Below, piece by piece: positions 1 through 9,829 of a DNA stretch of 64,000 bases. The stretch is taken from NCBI GenBank assembly GCA_021779375.1, contig JAJYAT010000002.1:62001-126000 (forward strand), given 5' to 3'. Numbering within the stretch: position 1 is the stretch's first letter; every line of letters starts with the position of its first letter. The DNA is from a bacterium (GTDB lineage: Bacteria > Patescibacteriota > Gracilibacteria > JAHISY01). Below the pieces are notes generated by a model that saw only the letters and a list, made by a program, of their open reading frames with translations, was not told the origin of the DNA and did not search any database. A program made the position numbers and the translations under genes.

Positions 1-4
1 ACAA

Positions 5-631
5 ATGCTAACCACCCGCCAAAATCGCTTCCTCGAGTTGCTGCGCAACTTCATCGCGCTGCACGGCGACTCCCCGACGCTCGCCGAGATGAAAGTTTGG
101 ATGGAAGAAAACGACTGGGGCGAAGTCTCGAGCCTGAATAGCGTGAAACAATATCTCGACGCTTTGGTGAGCAAAGGCTTCATCGCACGCGAAAGCAAAA
201 AGCGCGGCATCACACTCGTCGACGATAAACTCAGTACACAAAAAATCCCACTCATTGATTCGCGCGTTTCTTGTGGCAGCGCGACCAATTTGCTCGAAGA
301 CGATGCCTGTGACTTTCTCGAAGTTTCGAAAAAATTGATTCGTAGTTTTGAAAAAGTTTTTGCCTTCCGCTGCGAAGGCGACTCGATGAATCAGGCCGGC
401 ATCGACGACGGCGATTATGTCCTAGTCCGACCTGAGACACATGACGTACGCGATGGTGATTTGGTTTTGGCAAGTGTGAATGACTGCGGCGTAGTCAAGA
501 AATTCAAACGTGCTGGCGAGACAATCTCACTCCTGCCCCAGAGCTCGAACCCAATTCATAAACCAATCTATCTGCACGCGAGTGACAATGGCGCGATTGT
601 CGGCAAAGTGCTGAGCATTTTGAAGAACTAA
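5..631 (+). CDS. lexA: LexA-type SOS repressor (N-terminal winged helix, S24 peptidase domain)
   Basis: N-term MLTTRQNRFLELLRNFIALHGDSPTLAEM; catalytic Ser in CEGDSMNQAGIDDGDYVLV; Lys in GVVKKFKR; followed by recA. Confidence 0.9.
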   Translation: MLTTRQNRFLELLRNFIALHGDSPTLAEMKVWMEENDWGEVSSLNSVKQYLDALVSKGFIARESKKRGITLVDDKLSTQKIPLIDSRVSCGSATNLLEDDACDFLEVSKKLIRSFEKVFAFRCEGDSMNQAGIDDGDYVLVRPETHDVRDGDLVLASVNDCGVVKKFKRAGETISLLPQSSNPIHKPIYLHASDNGAIVGKVLSILKN

Positions 632-673
632 GAACTAAGAACTAAGGATTAAGGATTAAGTTAACTAATTTAA

Positions 674-1030
674 ATGCAAACATTCAAAGACTTAAAAGTC
701 TGGGCAAAAGCACATAATTTGGTTTTAAGCATCTACGGAATTACAGGAAAATTTCCAAGCGAAGAAAAATTCGGGTTAACTTCACAAATTCGCAGAGCTG
801 CCGTCTCGATTCCCTCAAACATTGTGGAAGGTTTCAAAAGAAAAACTAAAAATGATTCTCTGCACTTTTACACTATTTCTGAAGGAAGTCTGGAAGAAAT
901 CAAGTATCAAACTTTGCTAGCAAAAGATTTGAAATACATCTCGACAACAGCCTATGAAGAAATTATTTCGCAAGCCGAAGAAGTTGGAAAAATGCTAAAT
1001 GGATTTAAAAAGGCAATCTTAAAAAATTAA
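674..1030 (+). CDS. four-helix bundle protein (23S rRNA-IVS / S23 family)
   Basis: FKDLKVWAKAHNLVLSIYGITGKFP..EKFGLTSQIRRAAVSIPSNIVEG.. is the family signature. Confidence 0.9.
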   Translation: MQTFKDLKVWAKAHNLVLSIYGITGKFPSEEKFGLTSQIRRAAVSIPSNIVEGFKRKTKNDSLHFYTISEGSLEEIKYQTLLAKDLKYISTTAYEEIISQAEEVGKMLNGFKKAILKN

Positions 1031-1077
1031 TCCTTACAAACTTATTTCTTAATCCTTACCAACTTAATCCTCGTCCC

Positions 1078-1218
1078 ATGCAAACCGAATTCACCTTCAA
1101 ATCAAGCGAAATCAAGCAACCCAGCGACTTTTTTTCAATTCAGAAAGCGCAACTAATCCTGACTTTACTCTCGCTCGCAGTCGCCTTTTTCGCCATTTTG
1201 GAATTGTCGATTTCCTAA
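1078..1218 (+). CDS. small single-pass membrane protein (46 aa), below the ORF-track length cutoff
   Basis: ATG at 1078: MQTEFTFKSSEIKQPSDFFSIQKAQLILTLLSLAVAFFAILELSIS*, C-terminal hydrophobic helix, just upstream of recA. Confidence 0.5.
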   Translation: MQTEFTFKSSEIKQPSDFFSIQKAQLILTLLSLAVAFFAILELSIS

Positions 1219-1254
1219 TTTTTTATTTAAACTAAAACCACTAATCCCCTCACC

Positions 1255-2274
1255 ATGGACGACAACAAAAGAAAAGCGCTCGAAGCCGCACTCGGACAAA
1301 TCTCGAAAAATTTTGGCGAGGGTGCAATCATGCGACTCGGCGAAGCAAAACGCATCAATGTCGCGACTATTCCGACTGGTTCAATTTCACTCGACCTCGC
1401 GCTCGGCGGTGGCTTGCCGAAAGGTCGCGTGATTGAAATTTATGGTCCGGAGAGCTCTGGCAAAACGACACTCTCGCTGCACGTCATTTCAGAATTCCAG
1501 AAAGCCGGCGGTCAAGCCGCTTTCGTCGATGCCGAACACGCGCTCGACCCAGAATACGCTGCGCACATCGGCGTCGATGTCGACAACCTGCTGATTTCCC
1601 AACCAGACACCGGTGAGCAAGCACTCGAAATCGTGGAAACTTTGGTGCGCTCCAGCGCGGTCGACGTAATCGTAATCGACTCAGTCGCGGCGCTCACGCC
1701 ACGCGCAGAGATAGAAGGCGAAATGGGCGGATCGTTGCCTGGACTACAAGCGCGCCTGATGAGCCAAGCCTTGCGCAAGCTGACTGCCATCGTCGCGAAA
1801 TCTGGGACGACTTTGATTTTCTTGAATCAGCTTCGTATGAAAATCGGCGTGATGTTCGGTAATCCCGAGACCACAAGCGGCGGTAATGCGCTGAAATTTT
1901 ATGCTTCAGTGCGCCTCGACATCCGCCGCACAGGTAAGATCGATACCGGCACCGGCGATGCGAAACAAACCATCGGCAACTCGACGCGCGTGAAAGTCGT
2001 GAAAAATAAAGTCGCCCCACCTTTCCGCCAAGCGGAATTCGAGATTCGCTACAATGTCGGAATTGATAAAGCCTCTGATCTAATCTTGACTGGCGTGCGA
2101 CTCGGCGTCATCGGCAAGTCCGGCGCATTCATCGAAATCGAAGGCACTAAATATCAGGGTATGGAAAAAGCGCGTGCTGCCCTACTCGCCGACAAAAAAC
2201 TCTTCGCCACCATCGACAAAAAAGTTCGCGTCGCTGCCAAAGGCGTTGATCTCACGACCGGCGAAGTGAAATGA
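1255..2274 (+). CDS. recA: recombinase RecA
   Basis: [10 protein letters not shown] Walker [40 protein letters not shown]. Confidence 0.98.
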   Translation: MDDNKRKALEAALGQISKNFGEGAIMRLGEAKRINVATIPTGSISLDLALGGGLPKGRVIEIYGPESSGKTTLSLHVISEFQKAGGQAAFVDAEHALDPEYAAHIGVDVDNLLISQPDTGEQALEIVETLVRSSAVDVIVIDSVAALTPRAEIEGEMGGSLPGLQARLMSQALRKLTAIVAKSGTTLIFLNQLRMKIGVMFGNPETTSGGNALKFYASVRLDIRRTGKIDTGTGDAKQTIGNSTRVKVVKNKVAPPFRQAEFEIRYNVGIDKASDLILTGVRLGVIGKSGAFIEIEGTKYQGMEKARAALLADKKLFATIDKKVRVAAKGVDLTTGEVK

Positions 2275-2570
2275 CATGAAACATAGAACTCACAACATGA
2301 AACATGGAGTACGAGGAGAATTTTCAAATTTACGAATTTACAAATTTTCAAATAAAATTCAAAACTCACCGGTGAAATTCCAACACTGCAGAATTGAAGC
2401 TTGAAAATTATTTCGTAAATTACGAGAATTGAGAATTCGAAAATTTTCTCAACTCAAACCTGAAATTAGTTTCGAGATTAGGGCAGCATTAAGACTAATG
2501 CTCCATGCTATGTTCCATGTTTTGTCTTGTAAAACAAGCTTTTTTCTGCTAAAATGGCGAGAATACAAAA

Positions 2571-3398
2571 TTGCAAAACCAAAACCACAAATCGGAATTA
2601 AGCGCTGCAGAAGTCGAGCAACTGCGCCGTGAACTCATGCGCGCCGAGGCTCGCTTCCGCCGCAGAATCTCCCGCGCGCGCCAAGCCAAACCACTCGCCG
2701 AATTCGGAAAGTTCGGACTCACTGCTGTGATTATTTTTGTCATTGTTTTCGTCGGCATGAACTTCGGCGCTTTCGAAAAACAAGCAGTCTTTTTGCTGGC
2801 GAAAGTCGAGTCAAGTGAACCAGTCGCTGCACCGAATTCCGTCACGAAAAAAGTTGAATTTCAGAAACCCAAGCTTGTCGTCGCCAAAGACTCAAAAAAT
2901 AATCGACTCGCCTTACCACCACTCTTGACCGAAGTCGCGCCACCCGATAATCGACTAATCATTCCCTCGCTCTCGATCCAGGCGCCAATCCAAACTCCGG
3001 CGAATGTTGATCTGACCGCGGCGAATTGGGAAACTATCGAATCACAAGTCCAGGATGCTTTGCAAAATGGCGTCGTGAGCTTCCCAGGAACTGCCAAACC
3101 GGGCGAACGCGGAAATGCTTTTATTACAGGTCATTCGAGCTATTACCCGCTTCTGCCGGGGCGATACAAAGATGTTTTCGCGCTGCTGCCGCAAATCAAA
3201 ATTGGCGATGAAATCGAAGTCTGGCAAAACGAACGCAAATTTACTTACCGCGTGAGCGACAAAAAAGAAGTCTCACCGCGCGATGTCGGCGTTTTGGAAA
3301 ATACACAAGACTACCGACTGACCTTGATGACTTGCACGCCGGTAGGTACCGCACTTCACCGCTTAATCGTGACGGCTGAACTAGTCAAAAGTGCGTGA
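2571..3398 (+). CDS. sortase family protein, N-terminal TM anchor
   Basis: ITGHSSYY (His), TLMTCTP (Cys), LHRLIV (Arg); hydrophobic segment near N-terminus. Confidence 0.85.
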   Translation: MQNQNHKSELSAAEVEQLRRELMRAEARFRRRISRARQAKPLAEFGKFGLTAVIIFVIVFVGMNFGAFEKQAVFLLAKVESSEPVAAPNSVTKKVEFQKPKLVVAKDSKNNRLALPPLLTEVAPPDNRLIIPSLSIQAPIQTPANVDLTAANWETIESQVQDALQNGVVSFPGTAKPGERGNAFITGHSSYYPLLPGRYKDVFALLPQIKIGDEIEVWQNERKFTYRVSDKKEVSPRDVGVLENTQDYRLTLMTCTPVGTALHRLIVTAELVKSA

Positions 3399-3413
3399 TA
3401 AAATTGGGAAGAT

Positions 3414-3497
3414 GCTGGGGTGGTGAAATGGTAGACACGCTGGTTTTAGGAACCAGTGCCGCAAGGCATGGAGGTTCAAGTCCTCTCCCCAGCACCA
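3414..3497 (+). tRNA. tRNA-Leu (anticodon TAG), encoded CCA
   Basis: GCTGGGG...CCCCAGC acceptor, CTGGT-TTTAGGA-ACCAG anticodon arm, GGAGGTTCAAGTCCTC T-arm, long variable arm, ACCA 3' end. Confidence 0.95.
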
Positions 3498-3525
3498 ATC
3501 TAGCAATTTCTATAAAATCAAAATC

Positions 3526-3942
3526 ATGAAATTCAAGGAAAATAACCCTTGGTATTGTCCCAGAAATTTAGTCCCATTCTTGATGACGATTGTCATGATT
3601 CCCTTCTTCGTCACAGCAGATTTCATCATGGAAATTTTTCACCGGGTTTGCTTTCCCTTTTACAAATTCAAATACGTCGAGCGCAAAAAATACATCCGCA
3701 TCGACCGACACCGCCTGAGCTATCTTAGCTGGATGGAAAAATTCGGCTGCGCTTATTGTGGCTATGCCAATGGTCTCGCGGCGTATTGGGTCGCTATTCT
3801 TGGCGAGACTGAAAGATATTGGTGCGGAATCCGCCACAAAAAAATCGATGGCTTCGTTCCACCGCAGCATCATAAAAATTTTATGCAATACGGAGATGAA
3901 AAGACTTTCAGAGAGCACGCTGAAAAATGTAAGAAGCTTTGA
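3526..3942 (+). CDS. hypothetical protein (138 aa) with hydrophobic segment and Cys pair (CAYC)
   Basis: ORF follows tRNA-Leu, plausible composition; no family recognised. Confidence 0.6.
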   Translation: MKFKENNPWYCPRNLVPFLMTIVMIPFFVTADFIMEIFHRVCFPFYKFKYVERKKYIRIDRHRLSYLSWMEKFGCAYCGYANGLAAYWVAILGETERYWCGIRHKKIDGFVPPQHHKNFMQYGDEKTFREHAEKCKKL

Positions 3943-4095
3943 GTTCCATGCTATGTGTTCCAAGTTTCTGAGCTTCGAGTATTGAACCATTGAACTATTC
4001 GATCATTGAATCATTAAATTATTTACTCATTCGACAAAAAAGCCCACCTCATCCAAGCGAGCTTTTTTGCATTTCCAAACTTTTAACCTCAAAAA

Positions 4096-4575
4096 TTAGC
4101 GTATTCTACGTACGCGGAACTTAACTTTGCCGGGAGAAAAAACATTGTGCTCGTGATGCAGGTAAAACAAAGCCGCGACGACGAGCAGTGCACCAATGAC
4201 ATTCAGAATTTTCGAAAGAGCAGTCGCGGCCGCCGCGGCGTGGAGCTTCTCAGTAATTACCGTCATGTCAGCTGCGCCATGCAAAGTTTCAACCGGCACG
4301 CCAGCGTAGAAATTTTGCTGCGCGACATAATCCGTCGCATTCGTCGCGACAAACTCCGACGGTCCGACCTGCGCTGAGATGACGAGATGTACCGCCGCCG
4401 CAATCACGACCAATCCAGCGAAAGTAAAAATCAACGGAGAAATAAACCTCGAAAAATCCGGCAGCGTCTCACGAATCAAGAGATGCGGACGCGCCGCAAG
4501 ATGCGCACGCGAATGCGCAATGATGAGATCCGCCGTCGAACCACGTACCTTTAGTTTGTTGTTTGTTTTGGTCAT
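4096..4575 (-). CDS. hypothetical membrane protein, two TM segments
   Basis: ORF with PLIFTFAGLVVIAAAVHLVIS and ALSKILNVIGALLVVAALFYL. Confidence 0.6.
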   Translation of the reverse strand: MTKTNNKLKVRGSTADLIIAHSRAHLAARPHLLIRETLPDFSRFISPLIFTFAGLVVIAAAVHLVISAQVGPSEFVATNATDYVAQQNFYAGVPVETLHGAADMTVITEKLHAAAAATALSKILNVIGALLVVAALFYLHHEHNVFSPGKVKFRVRRIR

Positions 4576-4853
4576 TGTTAGTTTTTAAATCTGGCTATTC
4601 TAGCATTTTTAAAGCCTATAAACAATCACACTCGATTGACTAAATCAAAACTTTATTTCGAAAAAAGCTTGAGAAAATCGCCCAAGATTACGAGCTCGCT
4701 CGCGTTTTTGTCGACAGATCGGAGATGAAAATTACATTTTTAAATTTTTGCTCTCTCATCGTTTCAATAAAAAAAACCGCTCTTTTCAGGTCTTTTCAAG
4801 TTTTTGCAATCATGCTGACTTTTCCGTAAAATCCGCGGGCTTTAATCTCTAAA

Positions 4854-5135
4854 ATGGCTCATAAGAAAGCTGGTGGCTCCACCCAAAATACGCGTGATTC
4901 GCAGCCGAAATATCTCGGCGTGAAAAAATTCGGCGGTGAGAAAGTCGTCGCCGGAAATATCATCCTGCGGCAAAAAGGCATGAAATATGAGCCGGGAACA
5001 AATGTCTACGCTGGCAAAGATTTTTCACTACACGCGACGATTGCCGGCCAGGTGAAGTTTTCTGAGAAGCGCATTCTGAAATTCAACGGACAGAAAAAAC
5101 GCAAAACCATCGTCGCAGTAGAGGCGGTGAAATAA
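4854..5135 (+). CDS. rpmA: 50S ribosomal protein L27
   Basis: [42 protein letters not shown]. Confidence 0.97.
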   Translation: MAHKKAGGSTQNTRDSQPKYLGVKKFGGEKVVAGNIILRQKGMKYEPGTNVYAGKDFSLHATIAGQVKFSEKRILKFNGQKKRKTIVAVEAVK

Positions 5136-5178
5136 GTTTCACAGAGAATTTGCTACAATCGAATAAATAATTTTTGTA

Positions 5179-5790
5179 ATGGCTCTCCTCGTTCTCGTCC
5201 GTCACGGTCAATCGGAGTGGAATTTGAAAAATATTTTCACGGGTTGGCACGATGTCGATCTCACCGAAAAAGGTGCCATCGAAGCCCGCTCAGCTGGAGA
5301 GAAATTGAAAAAACTCGGCGTGAAATTCGACACGGCTTTCACGAGTAACTTAGTGCGCGCGCAAAAAACGCTCGCAATCATTTTAGGAGAACTCTGTATA
5401 CCGAATTTGCCGACAGAAAAAAACCTCGCATTGAATGAGCGCGATTACGGCGACCTAACCGGACAAAACAAGGCTGAGGCCGCAGCTAAATTTGGCGCGG
5501 AACAAGTTCAGATTTGGAGACGCAGCTTCGATGTCGCACCCCCTGGCGGCGAAAGCCTGAAAGATACAGCCGCACGCACGCTGCCCTATTTCGATGCGAA
5601 AATCATGCCAGTGGTCAGGATCGGTAAAAACGTCTTGGTTTCAGCGCATGGCAATTCACTGCGCTCAATCGTAATGCAACTCGACCAACTTTCGGCTGAG
5701 GAAATCGTCAAGCTCGAAATCCCAACCGGCGTGCCAATCGTCTATGAAGTCGATACGAACGGAAAAGTGATTTCGAAGAAGATTCTGTAA
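5179..5790 (+). CDS. gpmA: 2,3-bisphosphoglycerate-dependent phosphoglycerate mutase
   Basis: [58 protein letters not shown]. Confidence 0.95.
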   Translation: MALLVLVRHGQSEWNLKNIFTGWHDVDLTEKGAIEARSAGEKLKKLGVKFDTAFTSNLVRAQKTLAIILGELCIPNLPTEKNLALNERDYGDLTGQNKAEAAAKFGAEQVQIWRRSFDVAPPGGESLKDTAARTLPYFDAKIMPVVRIGKNVLVSAHGNSLRSIVMQLDQLSAEEIVKLEIPTGVPIVYEVDTNGKVISKKIL

Positions 5791-5816
5791 GTAAAACCGA
5801 AATACCTACGAATCAC

Positions 5817-7274
5817 CTAAAGCTTCTTTATGACTTTAATACCAGAAGCGGTTTTCATTCTTACCGATGAAGCTTTTGGATCAGCGATATCAACTAAAAC
5901 AATTCCACGCACGACACCATTTTTACCAATCCGCAAGGGTGAAGTGGTCGATCCGGTCGGCTGGCAAGCAGCTTTGACGATAGCCGTGCCGTCGAATATT
6001 CTCAGTCCACAGTCTTCTTCTGCTGTAGATACTGGAGTGTACTCACATTTAGTCGACGCTGTACAAGCTGCGACTAATTTTTTTGGTGTGTCAGCAGTAA
6101 GTCCAGTATCATCACCAGCACATAAAACTGCGTTTGCAGGAGTAGCGCCAGTACAGCTGTAAGCATTAAGAGTACATACGCCACCAGAAAGCGTGTAACC
6201 GCTGCTGCAAGTATATTCACATTTAGGCGTTCCGCAGGTCGCCACTACTGTGTTGGCAGTATCAGCAGAAAGACTGGTATCGTCGCTAGTACATAAAGTT
6301 GCGTTTGATGGTGTGACGCCAGTGCAACTGTAAGAACCAGCAACGCATTTATGACTACTGGAGCAAGTCTGGCCAGGTGGACAAGATTTCGGACCATCCC
6401 AGCTTCCCTCTGAACACAGCCAGCCAGTATGACACTCCCAGCTTGAGATGTCCCCTATACTGTTGGCGAATCCATCACAATTTGCGCATTGGTCAGGTCT
6501 GGCACACGCTTTGTATGATGGTACACTGCAAGGACACTGCCCTGTCGGACATGCGTATGTATTGAGAGTGTATTTTATTTTCTCATCGGTATCGTTACCG
6601 CAACAATTCGCTGAAGTACCGCCGAAATATTTGGAAGAGCTAAACCAAGTACCTCCAGCTGAGGTACACGCTGTCTGAGAACAATCAGGATCTGTGCTGA
6701 GATTGAATCCGCAAACATGATTAATGCAGGTCTTGGTCGTAGTACAAGGATTTGAGTCATCTGGACAATCCGTATTCACATTGGCTGGGATGCATTGGTA
6801 TGTGTCACACTTATGGTCGTTGCAATAACCATAACCATCTGAGGTCGCACAACTTTTATTGGTAGATTTAACGGCACTAACACCATCGCAACTCCACTCC
6901 ATCAAATTAGTGGTACTGGTGCAACCCGTATAAGATTGAACACCCTTGAAATAAGCACCTGGAGGACTACTCGTATCTCTACACGCCGGCCAAACTGCAC
7001 AATGATTACCAGTGCAATAAGCAAGTCCTACCGTGCCCGGACAGGTCTGTAAATTAGAAGTAACTGCATCCTGACCCACACAGCTCCACACCCTCAAAGT
7101 CGTAGAATCACTACAACCGGTGAAAGACTGAACACCATTAAGAAGCGCCCCTGGAGGAGTAGTTGTGTTCTGACAAGCCGCCCACACTTGATTCACTGAC
7201 AAAAATAAAGTGAACAAGAAAACGCAGGAAATCAGAATTCTTTTAAGCATAAATTTGTTTTTTAGAGTGCTCAT
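5817..7274 (-). CDS. secreted Cys-rich repeat protein; N-terminal signal peptide; conserved C-terminal module shared with 8024-9829
   Basis: Likely start at 7274 or 7250 (MLKRILISCVFLFTLFLSVNQVWA); repeats CTGATPANAVLC..DDTGLTADT..KCEY; C-term EEDCGLRIFDG..SPLRIGKNGVVRGIVLVDIAD. Confidence 0.7.
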   Translation of the reverse strand: MSTLKNKFMLKRILISCVFLFTLFLSVNQVWAACQNTTTPPGALLNGVQSFTGCSDSTTLRVWSCVGQDAVTSNLQTCPGTVGLAYCTGNHCAVWPACRDTSSPPGAYFKGVQSYTGCTSTTNLMEWSCDGVSAVKSTNKSCATSDGYGYCNDHKCDTYQCIPANVNTDCPDDSNPCTTTKTCINHVCGFNLSTDPDCSQTACTSAGGTWFSSSKYFGGTSANCCGNDTDEKIKYTLNTYACPTGQCPCSVPSYKACARPDQCANCDGFANSIGDISSWECHTGWLCSEGSWDGPKSCPPGQTCSSSHKCVAGSYSCTGVTPSNATLCTSDDTSLSADTANTVVATCGTPKCEYTCSSGYTLSGGVCTLNAYSCTGATPANAVLCAGDDTGLTADTPKKLVAACTASTKCEYTPVSTAEEDCGLRIFDGTAIVKAACQPTGSTTSPLRIGKNGVVRGIVLVDIADPKASSVRMKTASGIKVIKKL

Positions 7275-7917
7275 TTTTCTAATTAAATAAATTAAATATC
7301 CGTCCTCAACCAAATCTGACCAGTGACTGGACTCGTCGGGTCACTGGTTCTGGTTTCGATGATGAGTCCTCCGGTTGTCTTGGTGAGACCTCCGACTATC
7401 TCCAGCTTGGTGCTCGGAGTGGTAGTCCCAATGCCGACATTGCCACCAGCCTTAATCGTAATCCGGTCTTGAGTGTCCCAAATCCTCAAATCAGAGCCTT
7501 CTGAATATATTTGCCAAGAGCCAGTGTTCGACTTCAACATTAGGTCGCCGCCTTCTGTACCGGTGCCTTCGATAAGAATTGTTGGATAACTGGCACTCTT
7601 GATACTGAGGAGTTCAGCAGGAGTGTTTGTACCAATACCGACATTGCCACCGTTATAAAAAGCATTGGTTGCATTGGCTTGCCAAAGTCCAGCGGTCAAA
7701 ACCACATTGCCACTACCAGGTGCCGCCACTGGTGCATTCCCAGAAGGCCAAGTAGTAGCTGCTAGAGCAATCGCCGCCAGCACAAAGATTACGACAAACA
7801 GCGACCCGAGATTACGAGCGATGCGCTCGAGGAAGGGGGTGGATTTTTTAGGCATCGGTAGTGGGTTATTTTGATTGCGAGAATTCTAACAATTAAGTTT
7901 TTAAAAACAAAGTCTAA
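7271..7917. repeat. 647-bp direct repeat, copy 1
   Basis: Appears identical by eye to 9826-10472 (constant offset 2555); identity stops at 7918 (t vs a at 10473). Confidence 0.95.
7292..7855 (-). CDS. membrane-anchored surface protein with NVGIGTTTP-type repeats (copy 1, 187 aa)
   Basis: N-term TM helix FVVIFVLAAIALAA; GNVGIGTNTPAELLSI, GNVGIGTTTPSTKLEIVGG; identical to 9847-10410. Confidence 0.75.
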   Translation of the reverse strand: MPKKSTPFLERIARNLGSLFVVIFVLAAIALAATTWPSGNAPVAAPGSGNVVLTAGLWQANATNAFYNGGNVGIGTNTPAELLSIKSASYPTILIEGTGTEGGDLMLKSNTGSWQIYSEGSDLRIWDTQDRITIKAGGNVGIGTTTPSTKLEIVGGLTKTTGGLIIETRTSDPTSPVTGQIWLRTDI

Positions 7918-8023
7918 TCTCCCCAGCCCAATCGCTCTGGCAAATAATATCGAAATTATCTCGGGAAAACACTACAAAACCCAATCAAAATTCGCGCCAA
8001 ACAAAACCTAAGCGCAAATTACC

Positions 8024-9829
8024 TTAGAGTTTTTTGAGTGCTTTCGTCCCAGAGGCAGTTTTAATTCTGGTCTTAGTTGCAGCTGTGTCTGCCAAGTCGA
8101 CCAAAGCAACTCCGCGCACAGCGCCATTTTTGTAAATTCGCAGCGGTGATGTTGCAGAGCCTACTGGCTCACAAGCAATTCTCTGCACACTCACACCATC
8201 AAACACTCTCAGCCCACAATCTTCCTCTGTAGAAGCTGTTGGCACATACTCACACTTGGTCGAGACTGTACAAGCCAGCACCGATTTTTTTGGTGTATCT
8301 GCAGTAAGTCCGGTATCATCGCCAGCACACAGTGTAGAGTTCGCGGGCGTAGCGCCAGTACAAACAAAAGGAACACCACAAGAAACTGTGGTAAGCGTCG
8401 GTGGATCACTCCATAGACCACCCTGCACCGCATGCACCCAAACGTTATACGCTGTTCCCATTACTCCACCATTCCATGTGTAGCTTGTGCCTGTCAAATT
8501 ATCTACAGCTAAAAGATGAGGCGGATTTGTGTCAGTATCAATTCTCAAAGCATAAGTTATACCACTCCCACTTACAGCCGACCAACTAGTTGAAACTTGC
8601 CCACTGGCATTACAAGAAGCGCTGAGAGATGCCGGAGGTGGAGGAGGGGTAACAGAGCATCCATCCGTTGTTAAATTTGTAGTGTTGGTTGCTAAGGTGC
8701 TTCCGTCAGAATTTTTAATTAAAAAAAACTTCATTCCATTTGTGACTGAATTGTAAGTTTTCGAACCAGTTGCTGGTCCAGCGACGACAAGATCGCCGAC
8801 TGCTGAACCAACACGAATACTGACAGTGGCAATTCCTGGAGCGTTCCATGTGAGAGTAGTTGTCCCTATTCCAGATCCATCGCAAACTTGGATCGGATTA
8901 GGATTGGACACGAGAGTATTGGGGTTAACTTTCGAAGCTGAACAACTAGCAGTAACACCCCCATCGAGCCCAACACAAGTCCAAAAAGTTGTAGCCCCGG
9001 CAGCAGGAAAAACTGGTGAAACCGGATTGGAAGTTCCTGCAGCACAAGAAGTATCAGCTACCGGCCAACTAACATAATTTGAAGCATAAACCTTATTGTT
9101 TCTTGTCCCACAAACACCATCAACCAGAAATGGGTTAACTACAACATCAACTGTTTTTTCGACTGTACCGTATGGATTAGCGCAAGATAGTTTATAGGTT
9201 TTCGTACCCGCACTTGTCGGCGTAGTAGCAGGACTGACTGTATGTGTTCCATTGGTGTGGTCTTTATCACCAATCCATGTCCCTGCTCCAGCTGGAGTTC
9301 TACTGGCAGTACAAGAAGTTGCTCTCTTAACGGTGTATGAAAAGACTATAGACTCTCCACGATTGATTGTGGTTTTATCGACAGAAAAATCAAGCGTGGG
9401 AGGCAAAGGATTAACACGATACCATAAAGGATTTATCTCGTAAGCACTTGAGCCTGTTATATTTACCTGAAACGGGATGTCTGTAGTATTTCCATACCAA
9501 TAAGAAGAAGTTTCGCCTGCCATATTTCTAACCAAGACTTTAGGTGTAAAGTAAGAATCTACATACTTAGTACCATTAAAGGTTAGTGTTGAGCTACACT
9601 CTCCAGTGTTTTTGAAATAAACATACACATAAATGTCATCACCATAGTCATATACTACCGGGTTACCGACTATGGTCTTGCCACTACTATCGACAAATTT
9701 AGCAAAAAAATCATAGCTAGAGCATATACCTAAGTCAGCATTGGCCTGTTTTAAATTACTAAAAAGAAAAACTGAAGAAAGCAGAAAAAAAATGAATATC
9801 GTGAAGTATTTTCTATAATTTTTATTCAT
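8024..9829 (-). CDS. secreted modular protein with Ig-like and FN3-like domains and conserved C-terminal module
   Basis: Likely start 9829 (MNKNYRKYFTIFIFFLLSSVFLFSNLKQANA); DFSVDKTTINRGESIVFSY..SCANPYGTVEKTVDVVV; C-term EEDCGLRVFDG..SPLRIYKNGAVRGVALVDLAD. Confidence 0.7.
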   Translation of the reverse strand: MNKNYRKYFTIFIFFLLSSVFLFSNLKQANADLGICSSYDFFAKFVDSSGKTIVGNPVVYDYGDDIYVYVYFKNTGECSSTLTFNGTKYVDSYFTPKVLVRNMAGETSSYWYGNTTDIPFQVNITGSSAYEINPLWYRVNPLPPTLDFSVDKTTINRGESIVFSYTVKRATSCTASRTPAGAGTWIGDKDHTNGTHTVSPATTPTSAGTKTYKLSCANPYGTVEKTVDVVVNPFLVDGVCGTRNNKVYASNYVSWPVADTSCAAGTSNPVSPVFPAAGATTFWTCVGLDGGVTASCSASKVNPNTLVSNPNPIQVCDGSGIGTTTLTWNAPGIATVSIRVGSAVGDLVVAGPATGSKTYNSVTNGMKFFLIKNSDGSTLATNTTNLTTDGCSVTPPPPPASLSASCNASGQVSTSWSAVSGSGITYALRIDTDTNPPHLLAVDNLTGTSYTWNGGVMGTAYNVWVHAVQGGLWSDPPTLTTVSCGVPFVCTGATPANSTLCAGDDTGLTADTPKKSVLACTVSTKCEYVPTASTEEDCGLRVFDGVSVQRIACEPVGSATSPLRIYKNGAVRGVALVDLADTAATKTRIKTASGTKALKKL

